Shown: positions 44,443-54,559, numbered from the stretch's first letter. The stretch: DNA of 64,000 nt from an uncultured Flavobacteriaceae bacterium (GCA_938029725.1 CALHGE010000020.1:85401-149400); one strand, 5' to 3'. Notes: generated from the sequence alone by a model not told the origin. Numbers and translations: made by a program.

Positions 44443-45252
44443 ATGAATTCTAAAGTTGTTTTAATTACAGGAGGGTCTTCAGGAATTGGAAAATCTATCG
44501 GAGTTTTTTTGAAGACTAAGGATTTTACGGTTTATGGTACAACTCGAAGCTTAAATAAGCAAGCAAATTTCACTGCGTTCGAACTTCTTGAAGTGAATGT
44601 TACCGATGTACATACGATACAGAACGCTGTTGCTGATGTAATCGCAAGAGAAGGCAAACTCGATATTTTGATAAACAACGCCGGTATCGGAATTACCGGA
44701 CCCATAGAAGAAACCCCGCACGAGGAGATTTTGAAAGTTTTTGACACCAATTTTAACGGACCCTTGCATATGGTGAAAGCTGTTCTTCCTCAAATGCGCA
44801 AGCAGCACCATGGTCTTATTATAAATATTACTTCAATTGCTGGCTATATGGGGCTTCCATATCGGGGTGTTTATTCTGCTACAAAAGGAGCACTTGGTTT
44901 GATAACGGAAGCTTTACGTATGGAGGTTAAAGATTTCGGTATACAGATCACTAATCTAGCTCCGGGTGATTTTGTAACTAATATTGCTGCCGGGCGATAT
45001 CACTCTCCGGTTTCAACCAATTCGCCTTATAAAACTCAATATAGTGCGACCTTAGATTTGATTAACGAAGGAGTGCATGATGGTGAGGATCCTATTTTAG
45101 TAGCACGTACGGTTTTAAAAATCATCAATACCAAAAAGCCAAAAGTACATTACAAAGTGGGTACGTTTATGCAAAAATTTTCTTTGTTTCTAAAAAATGC
45201 TTTGCCCGATAAAGTATATGAGAAGCTATTATTGAACCATTATAAATTGTAA
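44443..45252 (+). CDS. Short-chain dehydrogenase/reductase
   Basis: A 269-residue NAD(P)-dependent SDR enzyme. The cofactor motif is TGGSSGIGKS near 9-18, then NNAGIGITGPIEE, the catalytic Ser in INITSIAGYMGLPYRG and Y-x3-K in YSATKGALGL. The C-terminal half shows the classical family pattern APGDFVTNIA. The substrate is unknown. ATG at 44443 is preferred to the GTG three codons earlier. It follows the SRP RNA and is upstream of the transaldolase gene by 65 bases. Confidence 0.92.
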   Translation: MNSKVVLITGGSSGIGKSIGVFLKTKDFTVYGTTRSLNKQANFTAFELLEVNVTDVHTIQNAVADVIAREGKLDILINNAGIGITGPIEETPHEEILKVFDTNFNGPLHMVKAVLPQMRKQHHGLIINITSIAGYMGLPYRGVYSATKGALGLITEALRMEVKDFGIQITNLAPGDFVTNIAAGRYHSPVSTNSPYKTQYSATLDLINEGVHDGEDPILVARTVLKIINTKKPKVHYKVGTFMQKFSLFLKNALPDKVYEKLLLNHYKL

Positions 45253-45317
45253 TTTTGACCTTAGGATAAAAATCCTAACAACAAATCCTTTTTAATCATT
45301 TCCAAAAATAGATAAGA

Positions 45318-45971
45318 ATGAAGTTTTTTATTGATACAGCAAACCTAGATCAAATACGAGAAGCACAAGCACTTGGTGTTCTTGATGGAGTTACTACAAA
45401 TCCTTCATTGATGGCCAAAGAAGGTATTACAGGTAGAAATAACATCCTGAAACACTACGTAGATATTTGCAACATTGTAGAAGGAGATGTTTCTGCAGAA
45501 GTGATCTCTACTGATCTAGAAGGAATGATAAAAGAAGGGGAGGAGCTTGCAGAACTTCATGAGCAAATCGTTGTTAAGATTCCAATGATTAAGGATGGTA
45601 TAAAGGCATTAAAATACTTCTCTGATAAAGGAATACGTACCAATTGTACCTTGGTGTTTTCAGTAGGTCAGGCGCTCTTAGCAGCAAAAGCTGGGGCAAC
45701 CTATGTTTCTCCATTTATAGGAAGACTTGATGATATTTCAACAGATGGCTTAAATCTGATAGCGGAAATTCGCCTTGTGTATGATAATTACGCTTTTGAA
45801 ACCCAAATATTAGCGGCCTCAATACGTCACACCATGCACATTATCGATTGTGCTAAAATAGGAGCAGACGTAATGACTGGTCCTTTATCTTCTATTGAGG
45901 GGCTTTTAAAGCACCCATTAACCGATAGTGGTTTGGCAAAATTTCTCGCTGACTATCAAAAAGGAAACTAG
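45318..45971 (+). CDS. Transaldolase / fructose-6-phosphate aldolase family
   Basis: A 217-residue short transaldolase (TalC/FsaA size; the large TalB is ~315 residues). It transfers or releases a dihydroxyacetone unit from fructose-6-phosphate in the pentose phosphate pathway. Motifs are [44 protein letters not shown] (Schiff-base lysine in VVKIP), and [31 protein letters not shown]. The sequence cannot decide between transaldolase and aldolase activity. A near-perfect terminator follows. Confidence 0.93.
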   Translation: MKFFIDTANLDQIREAQALGVLDGVTTNPSLMAKEGITGRNNILKHYVDICNIVEGDVSAEVISTDLEGMIKEGEELAELHEQIVVKIPMIKDGIKALKYFSDKGIRTNCTLVFSVGQALLAAKAGATYVSPFIGRLDDISTDGLNLIAEIRLVYDNYAFETQILAASIRHTMHIIDCAKIGADVMTGPLSSIEGLLKHPLTDSGLAKFLADYQKGN

Positions 45972-45991
45972 TAGAATTCCAAAGATATTTT

Positions 45992-46038
45992 CACATAAAA
46001 AACCCTTGAATACATTGTATTCAAGGGTTTTTTATGTG
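45992..46038. terminator. Bidirectional terminator with 22-base perfect stem
   Basis: Arms starting CACATAAAAAACCCTTGAAT pair perfectly over 22 bases around an ATT loop, with A6 and T6 runs inside, so it works on both strands. It separates the transaldolase and thioredoxin-like genes, which converge. Confidence 0.9.
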
Positions 46039-46051
46039 CTATTGTGAAGGT

Positions 46052-47440
46052 CTAAAAATTAGCAGCCCACATCGTAGTAAAAGCATCTACAATTTTAGCA
46101 TTTTCAGTAATAATACATTTGTTTGCGGGGTAAATGATAAGTGCTTTTGTCAGCTCTTCAAAATTGTCAGCCTTATACTGATGCGCTGGGTTCAGCTTCG
46201 CCATTTGCACTAGACCTTTCCATGTTGTTTCATCTGTACTATGATTAATACCTACGAAAATATACTCTTTTTTAGAACTTGTAAGTTGAGCTACTCTCTT
46301 ATTGATATCCTTAAAATATCTCTTGTTAGCACCTGTCCAAAAATAGAAAACTACTTTTTTGTTTTTTGCAATTTCTTGTAGAGAAATCTTATTTCCATTA
46401 ACATCGCTTACAACAACATTCGGAATTTGCTTTTCCGGTTGTATGTTCCGTATGCCTTGATATAAGTCATTGATTTCTTGAATATGTCTATTGCTTGCAG
46501 ACTTTAAATGAAAGTCTTTTATGAAAATTTCATTATTACTTTCGGTATCATGAGCCATCAATAAGTAGTCGTACGCAACTTTTCTAAAAAGGTTGTCTTT
46601 TAGCGCTGTCTCCTTAACTAAACTGTCAATAAGCTTTAATTTATGCTGATTGAAATGTAGGTGATTGGTAATTTTTTCATTCTTGACGCCGCATTTTTTA
46701 GCGCAACCCATATAGGAAAGATTGTTCAAATGTGATTTGATGAAATCGTAATACGGTGTTAGGTAGTTAAGGCGACTTTGGTTAAAATCGACTTTATTTC
46801 TGTAGGCATAAAAATTTTCAGGAAGTTCATGCAATGTGTTTTTTCCTGTTTTTCTGCGATGTTCAAAAGGATATTTTTCTTTGTAGTTATAATAGGTGTA
46901 ATTTATACTCACTTCTGCAACCTCTTGTTCTGCTGATGATAGTATAACTTCAGATTTAAGTACTTCTAGATTTGAAAGCTTTTCGCTGCGTAGTTTTTCA
47001 ATTTCACTATTAAATTCGTCAGGCTCCAGAGTAAAGTACGTTGAGAACATACGCTGCTCTTCTTCCTCGTTCACTAAAAATAAATCTATTAAGAAATTAT
47101 TTATTTCTGAGCCATCACCTGAGAAAACTAATGACTCGTCGAAATCGATAGTATTCAATCGTATTTGAATACTATCCCCAGATTTTAAAAATATATATTG
47201 ATTTTCTGGGCCATGATTGAAGTGATGTAAACCTTCTTCAACAGATTGAAGCGTTAAAGAAAAACGATTATTACTGTCTAATTTCACAGAGTCAAGCACA
47301 TCTCCATCTTTATAGAGAAAGACTTGATTACTTGTCGGGTTCACAATCTCTCCAGCAAAAAAAACGTTGGAGGACTTTTTTTCATCTTGGCTACAACTTG
47401 CAAAAATGAAAGCAAAGAGATATAGTAAATGTTTATTCAT
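46052..47440 (-). CDS. TlpA/thioredoxin-fold lipoprotein without redox cysteines
   Basis: A 462-residue lipoprotein (FASCSQ, Cys16). Residues 20-130 are a DUF4369-like beta domain (GEIVNPTSNQVFLYKDGDVLDSVKLD), 130-330 are helical, and 335-462 form a TlpA/AhpC-like thioredoxin fold. In that fold the active-site position reads VVFYFWTGANKRYF, where redox members have W-C-x2-C, so both cysteines are missing. It may bind a partner rather than catalyse disulfide exchange. A second cysteine pair, MGCAKKCGVK near 250, lies in the helical part. Convergent with the transaldolase gene. Confidence 0.82.
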   Translation of the reverse strand: MNKHLLYLFAFIFASCSQDEKKSSNVFFAGEIVNPTSNQVFLYKDGDVLDSVKLDSNNRFSLTLQSVEEGLHHFNHGPENQYIFLKSGDSIQIRLNTIDFDESLVFSGDGSEINNFLIDLFLVNEEEEQRMFSTYFTLEPDEFNSEIEKLRSEKLSNLEVLKSEVILSSAEQEVAEVSINYTYYNYKEKYPFEHRRKTGKNTLHELPENFYAYRNKVDFNQSRLNYLTPYYDFIKSHLNNLSYMGCAKKCGVKNEKITNHLHFNQHKLKLIDSLVKETALKDNLFRKVAYDYLLMAHDTESNNEIFIKDFHLKSASNRHIQEINDLYQGIRNIQPEKQIPNVVVSDVNGNKISLQEIAKNKKVVFYFWTGANKRYFKDINKRVAQLTSSKKEYIFVGINHSTDETTWKGLVQMAKLNPAHQYKADNFEELTKALIIYPANKCIITENAKIVDAFTTMWAANF

Positions 47441-47588
47441 ATGAGAATATCTACATAGTAACGCTCAAATCTACTAAACCCATATGTGGCTTGCTGTTAA
47501 TAGTGCGTTAAAAAAAACTAGCATTTTGTTAAGGTAATCGATGAAATACACCTGTTTATTTTTTTTCGGATAAGGACTTTAATTTATC

Positions 47589-47596
47589 TATTTTTG
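47589..47596 (+). promoter_or_regulatory. -7 promoter box TATTTTTG ahead of the ABC-F gene
   Basis: TATTTTTG fits TAnnTTTG exactly, 23 bases before the ATG at 47619. Confidence 0.55.
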
Positions 47597-47618
47597 CACG
47601 AATTTTAAAGCGTTAGTT

Positions 47619-49247
47619 ATGTTATCTGTTTCAAATCTTTCGGTACAATTTGGTAAAAGAGTTTTGTTTGATGAAGTAAATGTTGCCTTTACTCAAGGGA
47701 ATTGTTACGGTGTTATTGGAGCCAATGGAGCCGGAAAATCTACTTTCTTGAAAATTCTTGCTGGAAAACAAGATCCTACTTCAGGGCATGTGCATTTAGA
47801 GCCAGGCAAACGGATGTCAATCTTGGAGCAAGAACATAATGCGCATGATAATTTTCCAGTTTTAGAAACGGTTGTGATGGGCAATAAGCCCTTATATAAA
47901 CTCAAGACACAAATTGACGCCCTTTATGCAGATTATAGTGATGAGAATGCTGATAAGATAGGGGAGTTGCAAGTTCAGTTTGAAGAAATGGATGGCTGGA
48001 ACGCGGATAGTTCAGCCGCTGCTATGTTATCTAACCTTGGTATTTCAGAAGATTTGCATTTTACTTTAATGTCGGAGATGGATACTAAACTAAAAGTTAG
48101 AGTGCTTTTGGCTCAAGCGTTATTCGGTAATCCTGACGTGTTGGTTATGGATGAGCCTACCAACGATTTAGATTATGAAACAATAGGTTGGTTGGAAAAC
48201 TTTCTAGCAAACTATGAAAATACTGTAATTGTAGTATCTCACGATCGTCACTTTTTAGATTCTGTTTGTACTCATATTTCTGATATTGACTTCGGAAAGA
48301 TGAATCATTATTCTGGTAATTACACTTTTTGGTACGAAAGCAGCCAATTAGCGGCTAGACAGAGAGCTCAGCAGAATAAAAAATCAGAAGAGAAAGCAAA
48401 AGAACTACAAGAGTTTATTGCTCGTTTTAGTGCGAATATGGCTAAGAGCAAACAAGCTACTTCGAGAAAGAAAATGCTATCTAAGCTTAAGATTGATGAT
48501 ATCAAGCCTTCAAGCCGCAGGTATCCTGCTATAATTTTTGAGCGCGAACGTGAGGCGGGTGACCAAATTTTAAACATAGAAAATTTAGCAGCGTCTTCTG
48601 CAGATGGTGATTTGTTATTCAAAAAAGTTAATATCAATTTAGCTAAAGGTGATAAAATTGCTATTATTTCAAAGGATTCAAGAGCGACATCTGCTTTCTA
48701 TGAAATCATTAACGGTAATAAAAAAGCAGATTCAGGAGATTTTAAGTGGGGAGTTACCACAAATCAATCGTATCTGCCTGCAGATAATTCAGACTTTTTT
48801 ACGCAAGACATTAGTTTGGTAGATTGGCTGCGACAATTTGTGAAAACCGAAGAAGAACGCGAAGAAGTGTATATCAGAGGGTTTTTAGGAAAAATGCTTT
48901 TTAGCGGAGAGGAAGCCCTAAAAAAATGTACGGTGCTTTCTGGAGGTGAGAAAATTCGGTGCATGTTGAGCAGAATGATGATGCTAAGAGCTAATGTCTT
49001 GATGTTAGACGAGCCAACTAACCACTTAGACTTAGAGAGTATTACTGCCTTTAACAATTCTCTAAAGAGTTTTAAAGGAACGGTTATGTTTACAACTCAT
49101 GATCATGAATTTGCACAAACTGTTGCAGATAGAATTATAGAATTAACACCTCAGGGCAATATTGATAGGTATTTAACGTTCGATGAATATATGTCTGATA
49201 AGACAATTAAGGAACAACGTACCAAAATGTACACCGCTTCTTTGTAG
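47619..49247 (+). CDS. ABC-F family ribosome-associated ATPase (YbiT-like)
   Basis: A 542-residue soluble protein with two ABC domains and no membrane helices, the ABC-F layout. ABC-F proteins bind the ribosomal E site and rescue or protect translation. Domain 1: Walker A GANGAGKST (34-42), Walker B VMDEPTNDLD near 174, but the signature is MSEMDTKLKVRVLLAQAL, not LSGGQ. A long charged linker (KKSEEKAKELQEFIARFSANMAKSKQATSRKKML) is the P-site tRNA motif. Domain 2 has a normal signature LSGGEKIR and Walker B MLDEPTNHLDLES, but its Walker A reads ISKDSRATSAFY and has lost GxxGxGK. So only composite site 1+2 can bind ATP normally. A -7 box precedes it. Confidence 0.93.
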   Translation: MLSVSNLSVQFGKRVLFDEVNVAFTQGNCYGVIGANGAGKSTFLKILAGKQDPTSGHVHLEPGKRMSILEQEHNAHDNFPVLETVVMGNKPLYKLKTQIDALYADYSDENADKIGELQVQFEEMDGWNADSSAAAMLSNLGISEDLHFTLMSEMDTKLKVRVLLAQALFGNPDVLVMDEPTNDLDYETIGWLENFLANYENTVIVVSHDRHFLDSVCTHISDIDFGKMNHYSGNYTFWYESSQLAARQRAQQNKKSEEKAKELQEFIARFSANMAKSKQATSRKKMLSKLKIDDIKPSSRRYPAIIFEREREAGDQILNIENLAASSADGDLLFKKVNINLAKGDKIAIISKDSRATSAFYEIINGNKKADSGDFKWGVTTNQSYLPADNSDFFTQDISLVDWLRQFVKTEEEREEVYIRGFLGKMLFSGEEALKKCTVLSGGEKIRCMLSRMMMLRANVLMLDEPTNHLDLESITAFNNSLKSFKGTVMFTTHDHEFAQTVADRIIELTPQGNIDRYLTFDEYMSDKTIKEQRTKMYTASL

Positions 49248-49295
49248 TTACTAAGTGCCAGCCCAAACACGATATTAACTATAAAATTCTGTCCT

Positions 49296-50438
49296 ATGAA
49301 AACCTACACAATTCTTTGTGCAATTTTTGCATTGCTTATTTTTAGTTGTTCTAAGTCTGAATCAGTTTTAGTAAACGATGAAGAAGGCGAGAACGAAAGT
49401 CCAAGTATTGACGTGAACTATATCACGCTTTTAAGTAAAAATGGCTTTCTCAAGCCCCAGCTTCTTACTGCAAATGGAGAAGCTATTGCCTTAAACCCCA
49501 CAGAAAGCTCCTTAGCTGAAAAAACCATTCCAGACCTCAGTTTTGTTGATGGCTCTTATTTTATGCAATATCATAAAGTTGGTGCCTGTGCCGGAGAACT
49601 AACCACGCATGATTTTAATAGTGATACGACGGCTGAGATAGCTGTTTTTACAGATTTGAACGATTGTGACTTAACAGCAACGGCAATCGCTAAATCTGGT
49701 AATTTAATTTTTATCTCCTATCAAGTAACAAGTTCGAACCCTAGCGATTATTTGGTAAGAATTATAGATTTGAACTCATCTGAGTTCAGCGCTGTCGACA
49801 TTAGTTTGGATAATAAACCAGTTGATTTAGCCATTTCCAACAATCGCTTATTTATTTTAATTTTTGATGAGTTGATTACTGATGAATATAATCTTACGGT
49901 ACTGGATATTTCTACGAAAGCTTTCATACATGAAATGGGCTTGGGTAATAGTGTAAGGCGTATTTTTACTGACACGAAAGATAATGTTGTGATCAGTTAT
50001 GATGAATTGCATACCACATTGAATAGTAACACATTAGACTTTGTATACACACAATATCCTAATGGTACAGCGCCTGAATTTGGTAATACAAAATCTACTA
50101 ATTTTGATTTGGAAGGAAGACTTTTCTACCCTATGGATCCGAGTGCGAATAGTACGTACCCTTTGGTACCTGCGATATATGATTTTTCTAAAAAGCTAGT
50201 CGTATTATATGCCTATGAGAACTTTTTAACCGAAGAGGAACGCAATTTTGAATATGAGATTGAGACGACTACTGGGGTGGCGTATGATGAAAAGAACGGG
50301 GTAATGCTAGTGGGATACAAAAAAATGAGTACTGCCGATAAGGAAGGTGGCGTATTGAGAATTAAATTGGCTCCCGAACCCAAACTGATTGATAACATTA
50401 ATTTGGACGGAGTGCCCATTGAAATATTCATTAATTAG
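49296..50438 (+). CDS. Lipoprotein of unknown function, propeller-like
   Basis: A 380-residue lipoprotein (LIFSCSK, Cys18). After an acidic linker (NDEEGENESP), the rest has about six repeated four-strand blocks, each with a hydrophobic strand plus D-rich turns, such as LIFISYQVTSSNPSDYLVRIIDLN and LFILIFDELITDEYNLTVLDIS. That pattern suggests a beta-propeller fold, probably for binding. No catalytic motif is visible. A terminator follows. No close relationship to its neighbours is evident. Confidence 0.65.
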   Translation: MKTYTILCAIFALLIFSCSKSESVLVNDEEGENESPSIDVNYITLLSKNGFLKPQLLTANGEAIALNPTESSLAEKTIPDLSFVDGSYFMQYHKVGACAGELTTHDFNSDTTAEIAVFTDLNDCDLTATAIAKSGNLIFISYQVTSSNPSDYLVRIIDLNSSEFSAVDISLDNKPVDLAISNNRLFILIFDELITDEYNLTVLDISTKAFIHEMGLGNSVRRIFTDTKDNVVISYDELHTTLNSNTLDFVYTQYPNGTAPEFGNTKSTNFDLEGRLFYPMDPSANSTYPLVPAIYDFSKKLVVLYAYENFLTEEERNFEYEIETTTGVAYDEKNGVMLVGYKKMSTADKEGGVLRIKLAPEPKLIDNINLDGVPIEIFIN

Positions 50439-50451
50439 AAAACAATACTAA

Positions 50452-50497
50452 CTATATAAAAACCCTATTAACTTGAATTCAATAGGGTTTTATATAG
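50452..50497. terminator. Bidirectional terminator
   Basis: CTATATAAAAACCCTATT (50452-50469) pairs with AATAGGGTTTTATATAG (50481-50497), with one extra A, around an 11-base loop. It lies between two convergent genes. Confidence 0.8.
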
Positions 50498-50510
50498 CTA
50501 CTAGTACTAC

Positions 50511-51251
50511 TTAAGCATTGAAATACTTACTATTCCAGATGGCTGGATTAAAGTTTTTACCCAGCGCAAAACCGTAAAAAATTACTACAGCGGCGATGGA
50601 CTTGAACATAAAGAAGAAAACAATCCAAAATTCAGCACTTGTACTCGTTTTTGAGAACAAACCTTCTGGAACCATTAAAGTAACCGCATAGCTTATTAAA
50701 AATAGTAATAGCGCAAGATTAACGATGTTCTTAAATGGCCACATCAATATTTTACGTAATGGGTGCAAATCGTTTCCCCATTTGTGAATAAGGTAAAAAT
50801 AATCATTCCCGATTGGCGCAAATAATAATGGATCGTCCTTATCCTTTAGCTTAAATAATTTTGAAGGAGCTACAATTTTAAATCCCTTGACCTCAAGATT
50901 GTGATTTTTTTCAAGCGCTTTTATTTTATGGAATGCTTCCTGAGGAATAACTCCTTTGAAATACTTAGAATTAAGAAAGCGTAACCTATAATCAATACAG
51001 ATTTGCCTTATTTGGTCTATGTGATATATTTTATTTGTTTCGAGTTGATCGAAATCGAATTGATTTTCGATAACTTTTCGACCTCCGGAAATATTTTTTT
51101 TAATCCGTTCTTGATTGTCGGAATTATCTTTTAAGATCTCACGAACTTCCAGCAGTAGATCTTCAGATTTCAGGGTATCGATTTTAGCCATAGCAAGCTT
51201 TTCCTCGATATTAGTTTTCTTTAATAACATTTTCTTTTTTTTAGCAATCAC
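50511..51251 (-). CDS. Membrane protein of unknown function
   Basis: A 246-residue protein. Residues 1-165 are soluble and charged, with K-rich N-terminus and a short coiled-coil-like stretch (EEKLAMAKIDTLKSEDLLLEVREIL). Residues about 178-198 (IVNLALLLFLISYAVTLMV) and 210-232 (FWIVFFFMFKSIAAVVIFYGF) are two membrane helices near the C-terminus. The soluble part may be on the cytoplasmic side. I do not recognise the family. Start uncertain: the second Met at codon 8 (base 51230) is an alternative. Confidence 0.65.
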   Translation of the reverse strand: MIAKKKKMLLKKTNIEEKLAMAKIDTLKSEDLLLEVREILKDNSDNQERIKKNISGGRKVIENQFDFDQLETNKIYHIDQIRQICIDYRLRFLNSKYFKGVIPQEAFHKIKALEKNHNLEVKGFKIVAPSKLFKLKDKDDPLLFAPIGNDYFYLIHKWGNDLHPLRKILMWPFKNIVNLALLLFLISYAVTLMVPEGLFSKTSTSAEFWIVFFFMFKSIAAVVIFYGFALGKNFNPAIWNSKYFNA

Positions 51252-51436
51252 TCAAAGTTAATAAATTCTCTTATAAATGATTTTTAGGGCACAGACACAT
51301 ATGTTAATGTTTTGTTAATTTTCATCAACAAGCTTAGCGTTAGAGGCAAAGATTAGCCTAATGTTGTACATTACCGATGAACATTTACCGTTCATCGATT
51401 AATCCTATTGTTGCAATACCTAGAACTGAGAACTCT

Positions 51437-51997
51437 ATGAATCATAAGACATTCCCCCTGTCGCTAATCGCGTTGTTGTTTTCTTTAACTACAATAGCCC
51501 AGAACGCACATTCAAGTACCTATTTAGAAGCCACAATGGATGCCGATGCTTCCATTATTTCCCATACAGAAAGTTCTAAAACTCACAAGACGCTGTTAGC
51601 GGCTATGAAAGCTGCAGACTTAGATAAAATACTTGGTTTTGATGGTCCATTCACAGTGTTCGCACCATCTGATTTGGCATTTGAAAAATTACCTAGCAGT
51701 ACGGTGGCTGAACTTTTAAAGCCCTCTAATAAGAAGAAGGTTAAGGCACTTATGACTTATCATATCATTGCAGGGAATTTTTCAGCATCAAAAATTTTGA
51801 AAGCAATGTGCCAAGGAAGTGGTACGGCTTCTTTTACTACTGTTAACGGTGATGAACTTATTGCTACAATGCAGGGTGTTGATATTATAATTGCTGATAA
51901 GTTAGGAAACAGAGCAAAAATTACCTCCGCTGATTCCAATCAATGCAATGGTGTTGTACACGAAATCGATACCGTAATTCGCCCTAGTAAACTTTAG
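51437..51997 (+). CDS. Secreted fasciclin (FAS1) domain protein
   Basis: A 186-residue exported protein. The ATG at 51437 gives a signal peptide (HKTFPLSLIALLFSLTTIAQ) cut near AQNA. One FAS1 domain (about 50-186) follows: THKTLLAAMKAADLDKILG, GPFTVFAPSDLAFEKLP (the conserved H1/FAPxDxAF motif), LMTYHIIAGNF (H2/YH motif) and VVHEIDTVIRP at the end. FAS1 domains mediate cell adhesion or surface protein contact. An earlier in-frame Met (51377) would precede the signal peptide and is not used. Confidence 0.93.
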   Translation: MNHKTFPLSLIALLFSLTTIAQNAHSSTYLEATMDADASIISHTESSKTHKTLLAAMKAADLDKILGFDGPFTVFAPSDLAFEKLPSSTVAELLKPSNKKKVKALMTYHIIAGNFSASKILKAMCQGSGTASFTTVNGDELIATMQGVDIIIADKLGNRAKITSADSNQCNGVVHEIDTVIRPSKL

Positions 51998-52004
51998 TGA
52001 TTAT

Positions 52005-54428
52005 CTAGCGTAACTGAGCGTTTAACTCACTTTCATAACGTTTTTGAAGCTTACCCATAATCTTATCTATTTGCTTATCTGTTAGCGTGCTATTCTCATC
52101 TAGTAGTGTAAAACTTACTGCATAAGATTTTTTTCCTTCAGGCAGTTTTTTTCCAGTGTAGACATCAAATAGATTTACTTGTTTTAAGAATTTTCTTTCG
52201 GTTTGAAAGGCCAGATCATGCACTTCTTTAAACGTAGTGTTATGGTCTAATAATAAAGCAAAATCTCTTTTTACCTGCGGGTATTTGGGAATGTCTTTAA
52301 ATACAATTTCTGTTTTCGCTACCAGTGCTAAGAGGTTATCCCAGTTGAAATCGGTATAGAATACATCTTGTTTAATATCAAACTTTTTTAAGATTGATTT
52401 TTTCACCAAACCAAGTACTGCTAACTCTTTCTTATTTGCTTTTAGAACTATTCCTTCAGAAAAATCAGAATCAGTTAAAGGCAGAGAACTGATTGCAGTA
52501 ATTCCTAATCGGTCAAGTATATTTTCTGTGGTAGCCTTCAGGAAATAGAAATCGGTCTTTTCGGTGGACTTTGCCCAACTATCTTCGTTTCGATTTCCAG
52601 TTGTGAATACCGTTAAATGCTTGTTTTCGACTCTTTCTGATTCATATTGATGATAGGTCTTACCGAATTCAAAAAGTTTTAAATTTGGTCGCTTCCTGTT
52701 AATATTATGAGAGATAGCGCTTAGTCCTGAAAATAACATAGACTGGCGCATTACCGATAAGTCGTTGCTTAGCGGATTCAATATTTTTACACTATGTTCT
52801 TCATTTATATTTGAAGAAAGTTTTTGATATTCCGTAGTGGTAAGACTATTAGATAAAATCTCAAAGAAACCTTGAGCAGCCAAATGATTGCCAACCACGT
52901 TTTGCACTTTGTAATCCTCAAATTTCGACGTTGGGGCAATTGAGGCATTTAACTTTTCAGTAAACAGAATGTTATTATAACCGAACACGCGCAATATTTC
53001 TTCAATTACATCTACATCGCGCTGCACATCTACGCGATAGGAGGGAATCATTAAGCCCAAGCCTGTTTCTGTAACGTTCATCACTTTGATATCTAAGGAG
53101 GCTAAAATTCTCTTAATAGTGTCTCTTGGAATTTCTTGACCTATCAAGGAATTTATTTTGTCAAAACTTAAGAATACTTGATGATCAGCCACCTTATTGG
53201 GGTAGAGGTCAACAACGTCAGAAGTAATATCGCCGCCAGCAATTTCTTTAATCAAAACAGCAGCTCTTCGTAAAGAAAATTCCACATTTTCGATATCAAT
53301 GCCACGTTCAAAACGGAATGACGCATCGGTGTTTAAGCCATGTCTCTTCGCAGATTTTCGAATAGACACAGGGTTGAAATAGGCGCTTTCTAAAAAGATA
53401 GATGTCGTATGTTCGCTTACCCCCGAATGTACTCCTCCGAAAACACCAGCAATACACATAGGTTTTTCAGCATCACAAATCATCAAATCCTCTTCATGCA
53501 ATTCACGCTCAACTTCATCTAATGTCGTAAACTTGGTGCCTTTTGGAACCGTTTTTACTATTATTTTCTTTCCTTTTATTTTGTCAGCATCGAAAGCGTG
53601 CAAGGGCTGCCCTAATTCATGAAGTACATAGTTGGTGGCATCTACCAAGTTGTTTTTTGGAGTAACACCTATAGCTTTCAATCTGTTTTTTAGCCAATCT
53701 GGAGAAGCTTGTACGATAAGATTGCTCAAGGTGATTCCGCAATACCGTGGTGCTAATTTACTATCAACAACTTCAACATCAATCTTTAAAGACCGTTCTG
53801 TGATATTGAAATTTATGATAGGTGGCGTAATCAATTCCAATTCTATTTCTTGTTGTCTGAGGCCAGCTCTTAAATCTCTAGCGACACCATAATGACTCAT
53901 AGCATCAGCACGATTAGGAGTTAATCCAATCTCAAATACTTGATCATTTTCAATTTTAAAGATTTCTGAACAGGGTACACCAGCCTTAATTGCCTCATCT
54001 AAAACCATGATGCCACCATGACTTTCTCCTAAACCTAATTCATCTTCGGCGCAAATCATTCCATGACTTTCCTCGCCTCTGATTTTGCCTTTTTTAATGG
54101 TCCATGGTTCGCCATCACTATATAAAATAGTGCCAATAGTGGCTACAGGAACTTTTTGTCCGGCAGCAACATTAGGTGCTCCGCAAACAATTTGAACAGG
54201 TTTGTCAGCTCCGATGTCTACGGTAGTTAGTTTTAACCGGTCTGCGTTTGGATGTTGAATACAAGTAAGAACATGTCCTGCCACAACTCCTTTTAATCCG
54301 CCTTTTATAGACTCAAAAGGAGTAACTCCTTCAACCTCCAAACCTAAATCAGTTAGAAGTTCAGAAGTTTGATCTACTTCCCAATCTATATTTATGAATT
54401 GTTTAAGCCAGTTGTATGATATCTTCAT
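52005..54428 (-). CDS. pheT: Phenylalanyl-tRNA synthetase beta subunit
   Basis: The beta subunit of the alpha2beta2 PheRS charges tRNA-Phe; the alpha subunit (pheS) is elsewhere. The 807-residue protein has the N-terminal EMAP/tRNA-binding domain (about 40-150, VVAGHVLTCIQHPNADRLKLTTVDIG), the B3/B4 editing domain (about 215-375, GLTPNRADAMSHYGVARD just before), the B5 domain (RDTIKRILASLDIKV), and the anticodon-binding FDX domain at the end (FKDIPKYPQVKRDFALLLD). Length is normal. Confidence 0.97.
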   Translation of the reverse strand: MKISYNWLKQFINIDWEVDQTSELLTDLGLEVEGVTPFESIKGGLKGVVAGHVLTCIQHPNADRLKLTTVDIGADKPVQIVCGAPNVAAGQKVPVATIGTILYSDGEPWTIKKGKIRGEESHGMICAEDELGLGESHGGIMVLDEAIKAGVPCSEIFKIENDQVFEIGLTPNRADAMSHYGVARDLRAGLRQQEIELELITPPIINFNITERSLKIDVEVVDSKLAPRYCGITLSNLIVQASPDWLKNRLKAIGVTPKNNLVDATNYVLHELGQPLHAFDADKIKGKKIIVKTVPKGTKFTTLDEVERELHEEDLMICDAEKPMCIAGVFGGVHSGVSEHTTSIFLESAYFNPVSIRKSAKRHGLNTDASFRFERGIDIENVEFSLRRAAVLIKEIAGGDITSDVVDLYPNKVADHQVFLSFDKINSLIGQEIPRDTIKRILASLDIKVMNVTETGLGLMIPSYRVDVQRDVDVIEEILRVFGYNNILFTEKLNASIAPTSKFEDYKVQNVVGNHLAAQGFFEILSNSLTTTEYQKLSSNINEEHSVKILNPLSNDLSVMRQSMLFSGLSAISHNINRKRPNLKLFEFGKTYHQYESERVENKHLTVFTTGNRNEDSWAKSTEKTDFYFLKATTENILDRLGITAISSLPLTDSDFSEGIVLKANKKELAVLGLVKKSILKKFDIKQDVFYTDFNWDNLLALVAKTEIVFKDIPKYPQVKRDFALLLDHNTTFKEVHDLAFQTERKFLKQVNLFDVYTGKKLPEGKKSYAVSFTLLDENSTLTDKQIDKIMGKLQKRYESELNAQLR

Positions 54429-54559
54429 GGATTGTATTTAAAGGGCGTAAAGATAAAACAATGCATTAAGACATTCAATAGTGTGGTATTGGAATTGCTT
54501 TAATTTTTAAGTGTTAGTTTTTTGTTGTTATTTAGGGTTTAGGAATACATAGTCTACTT

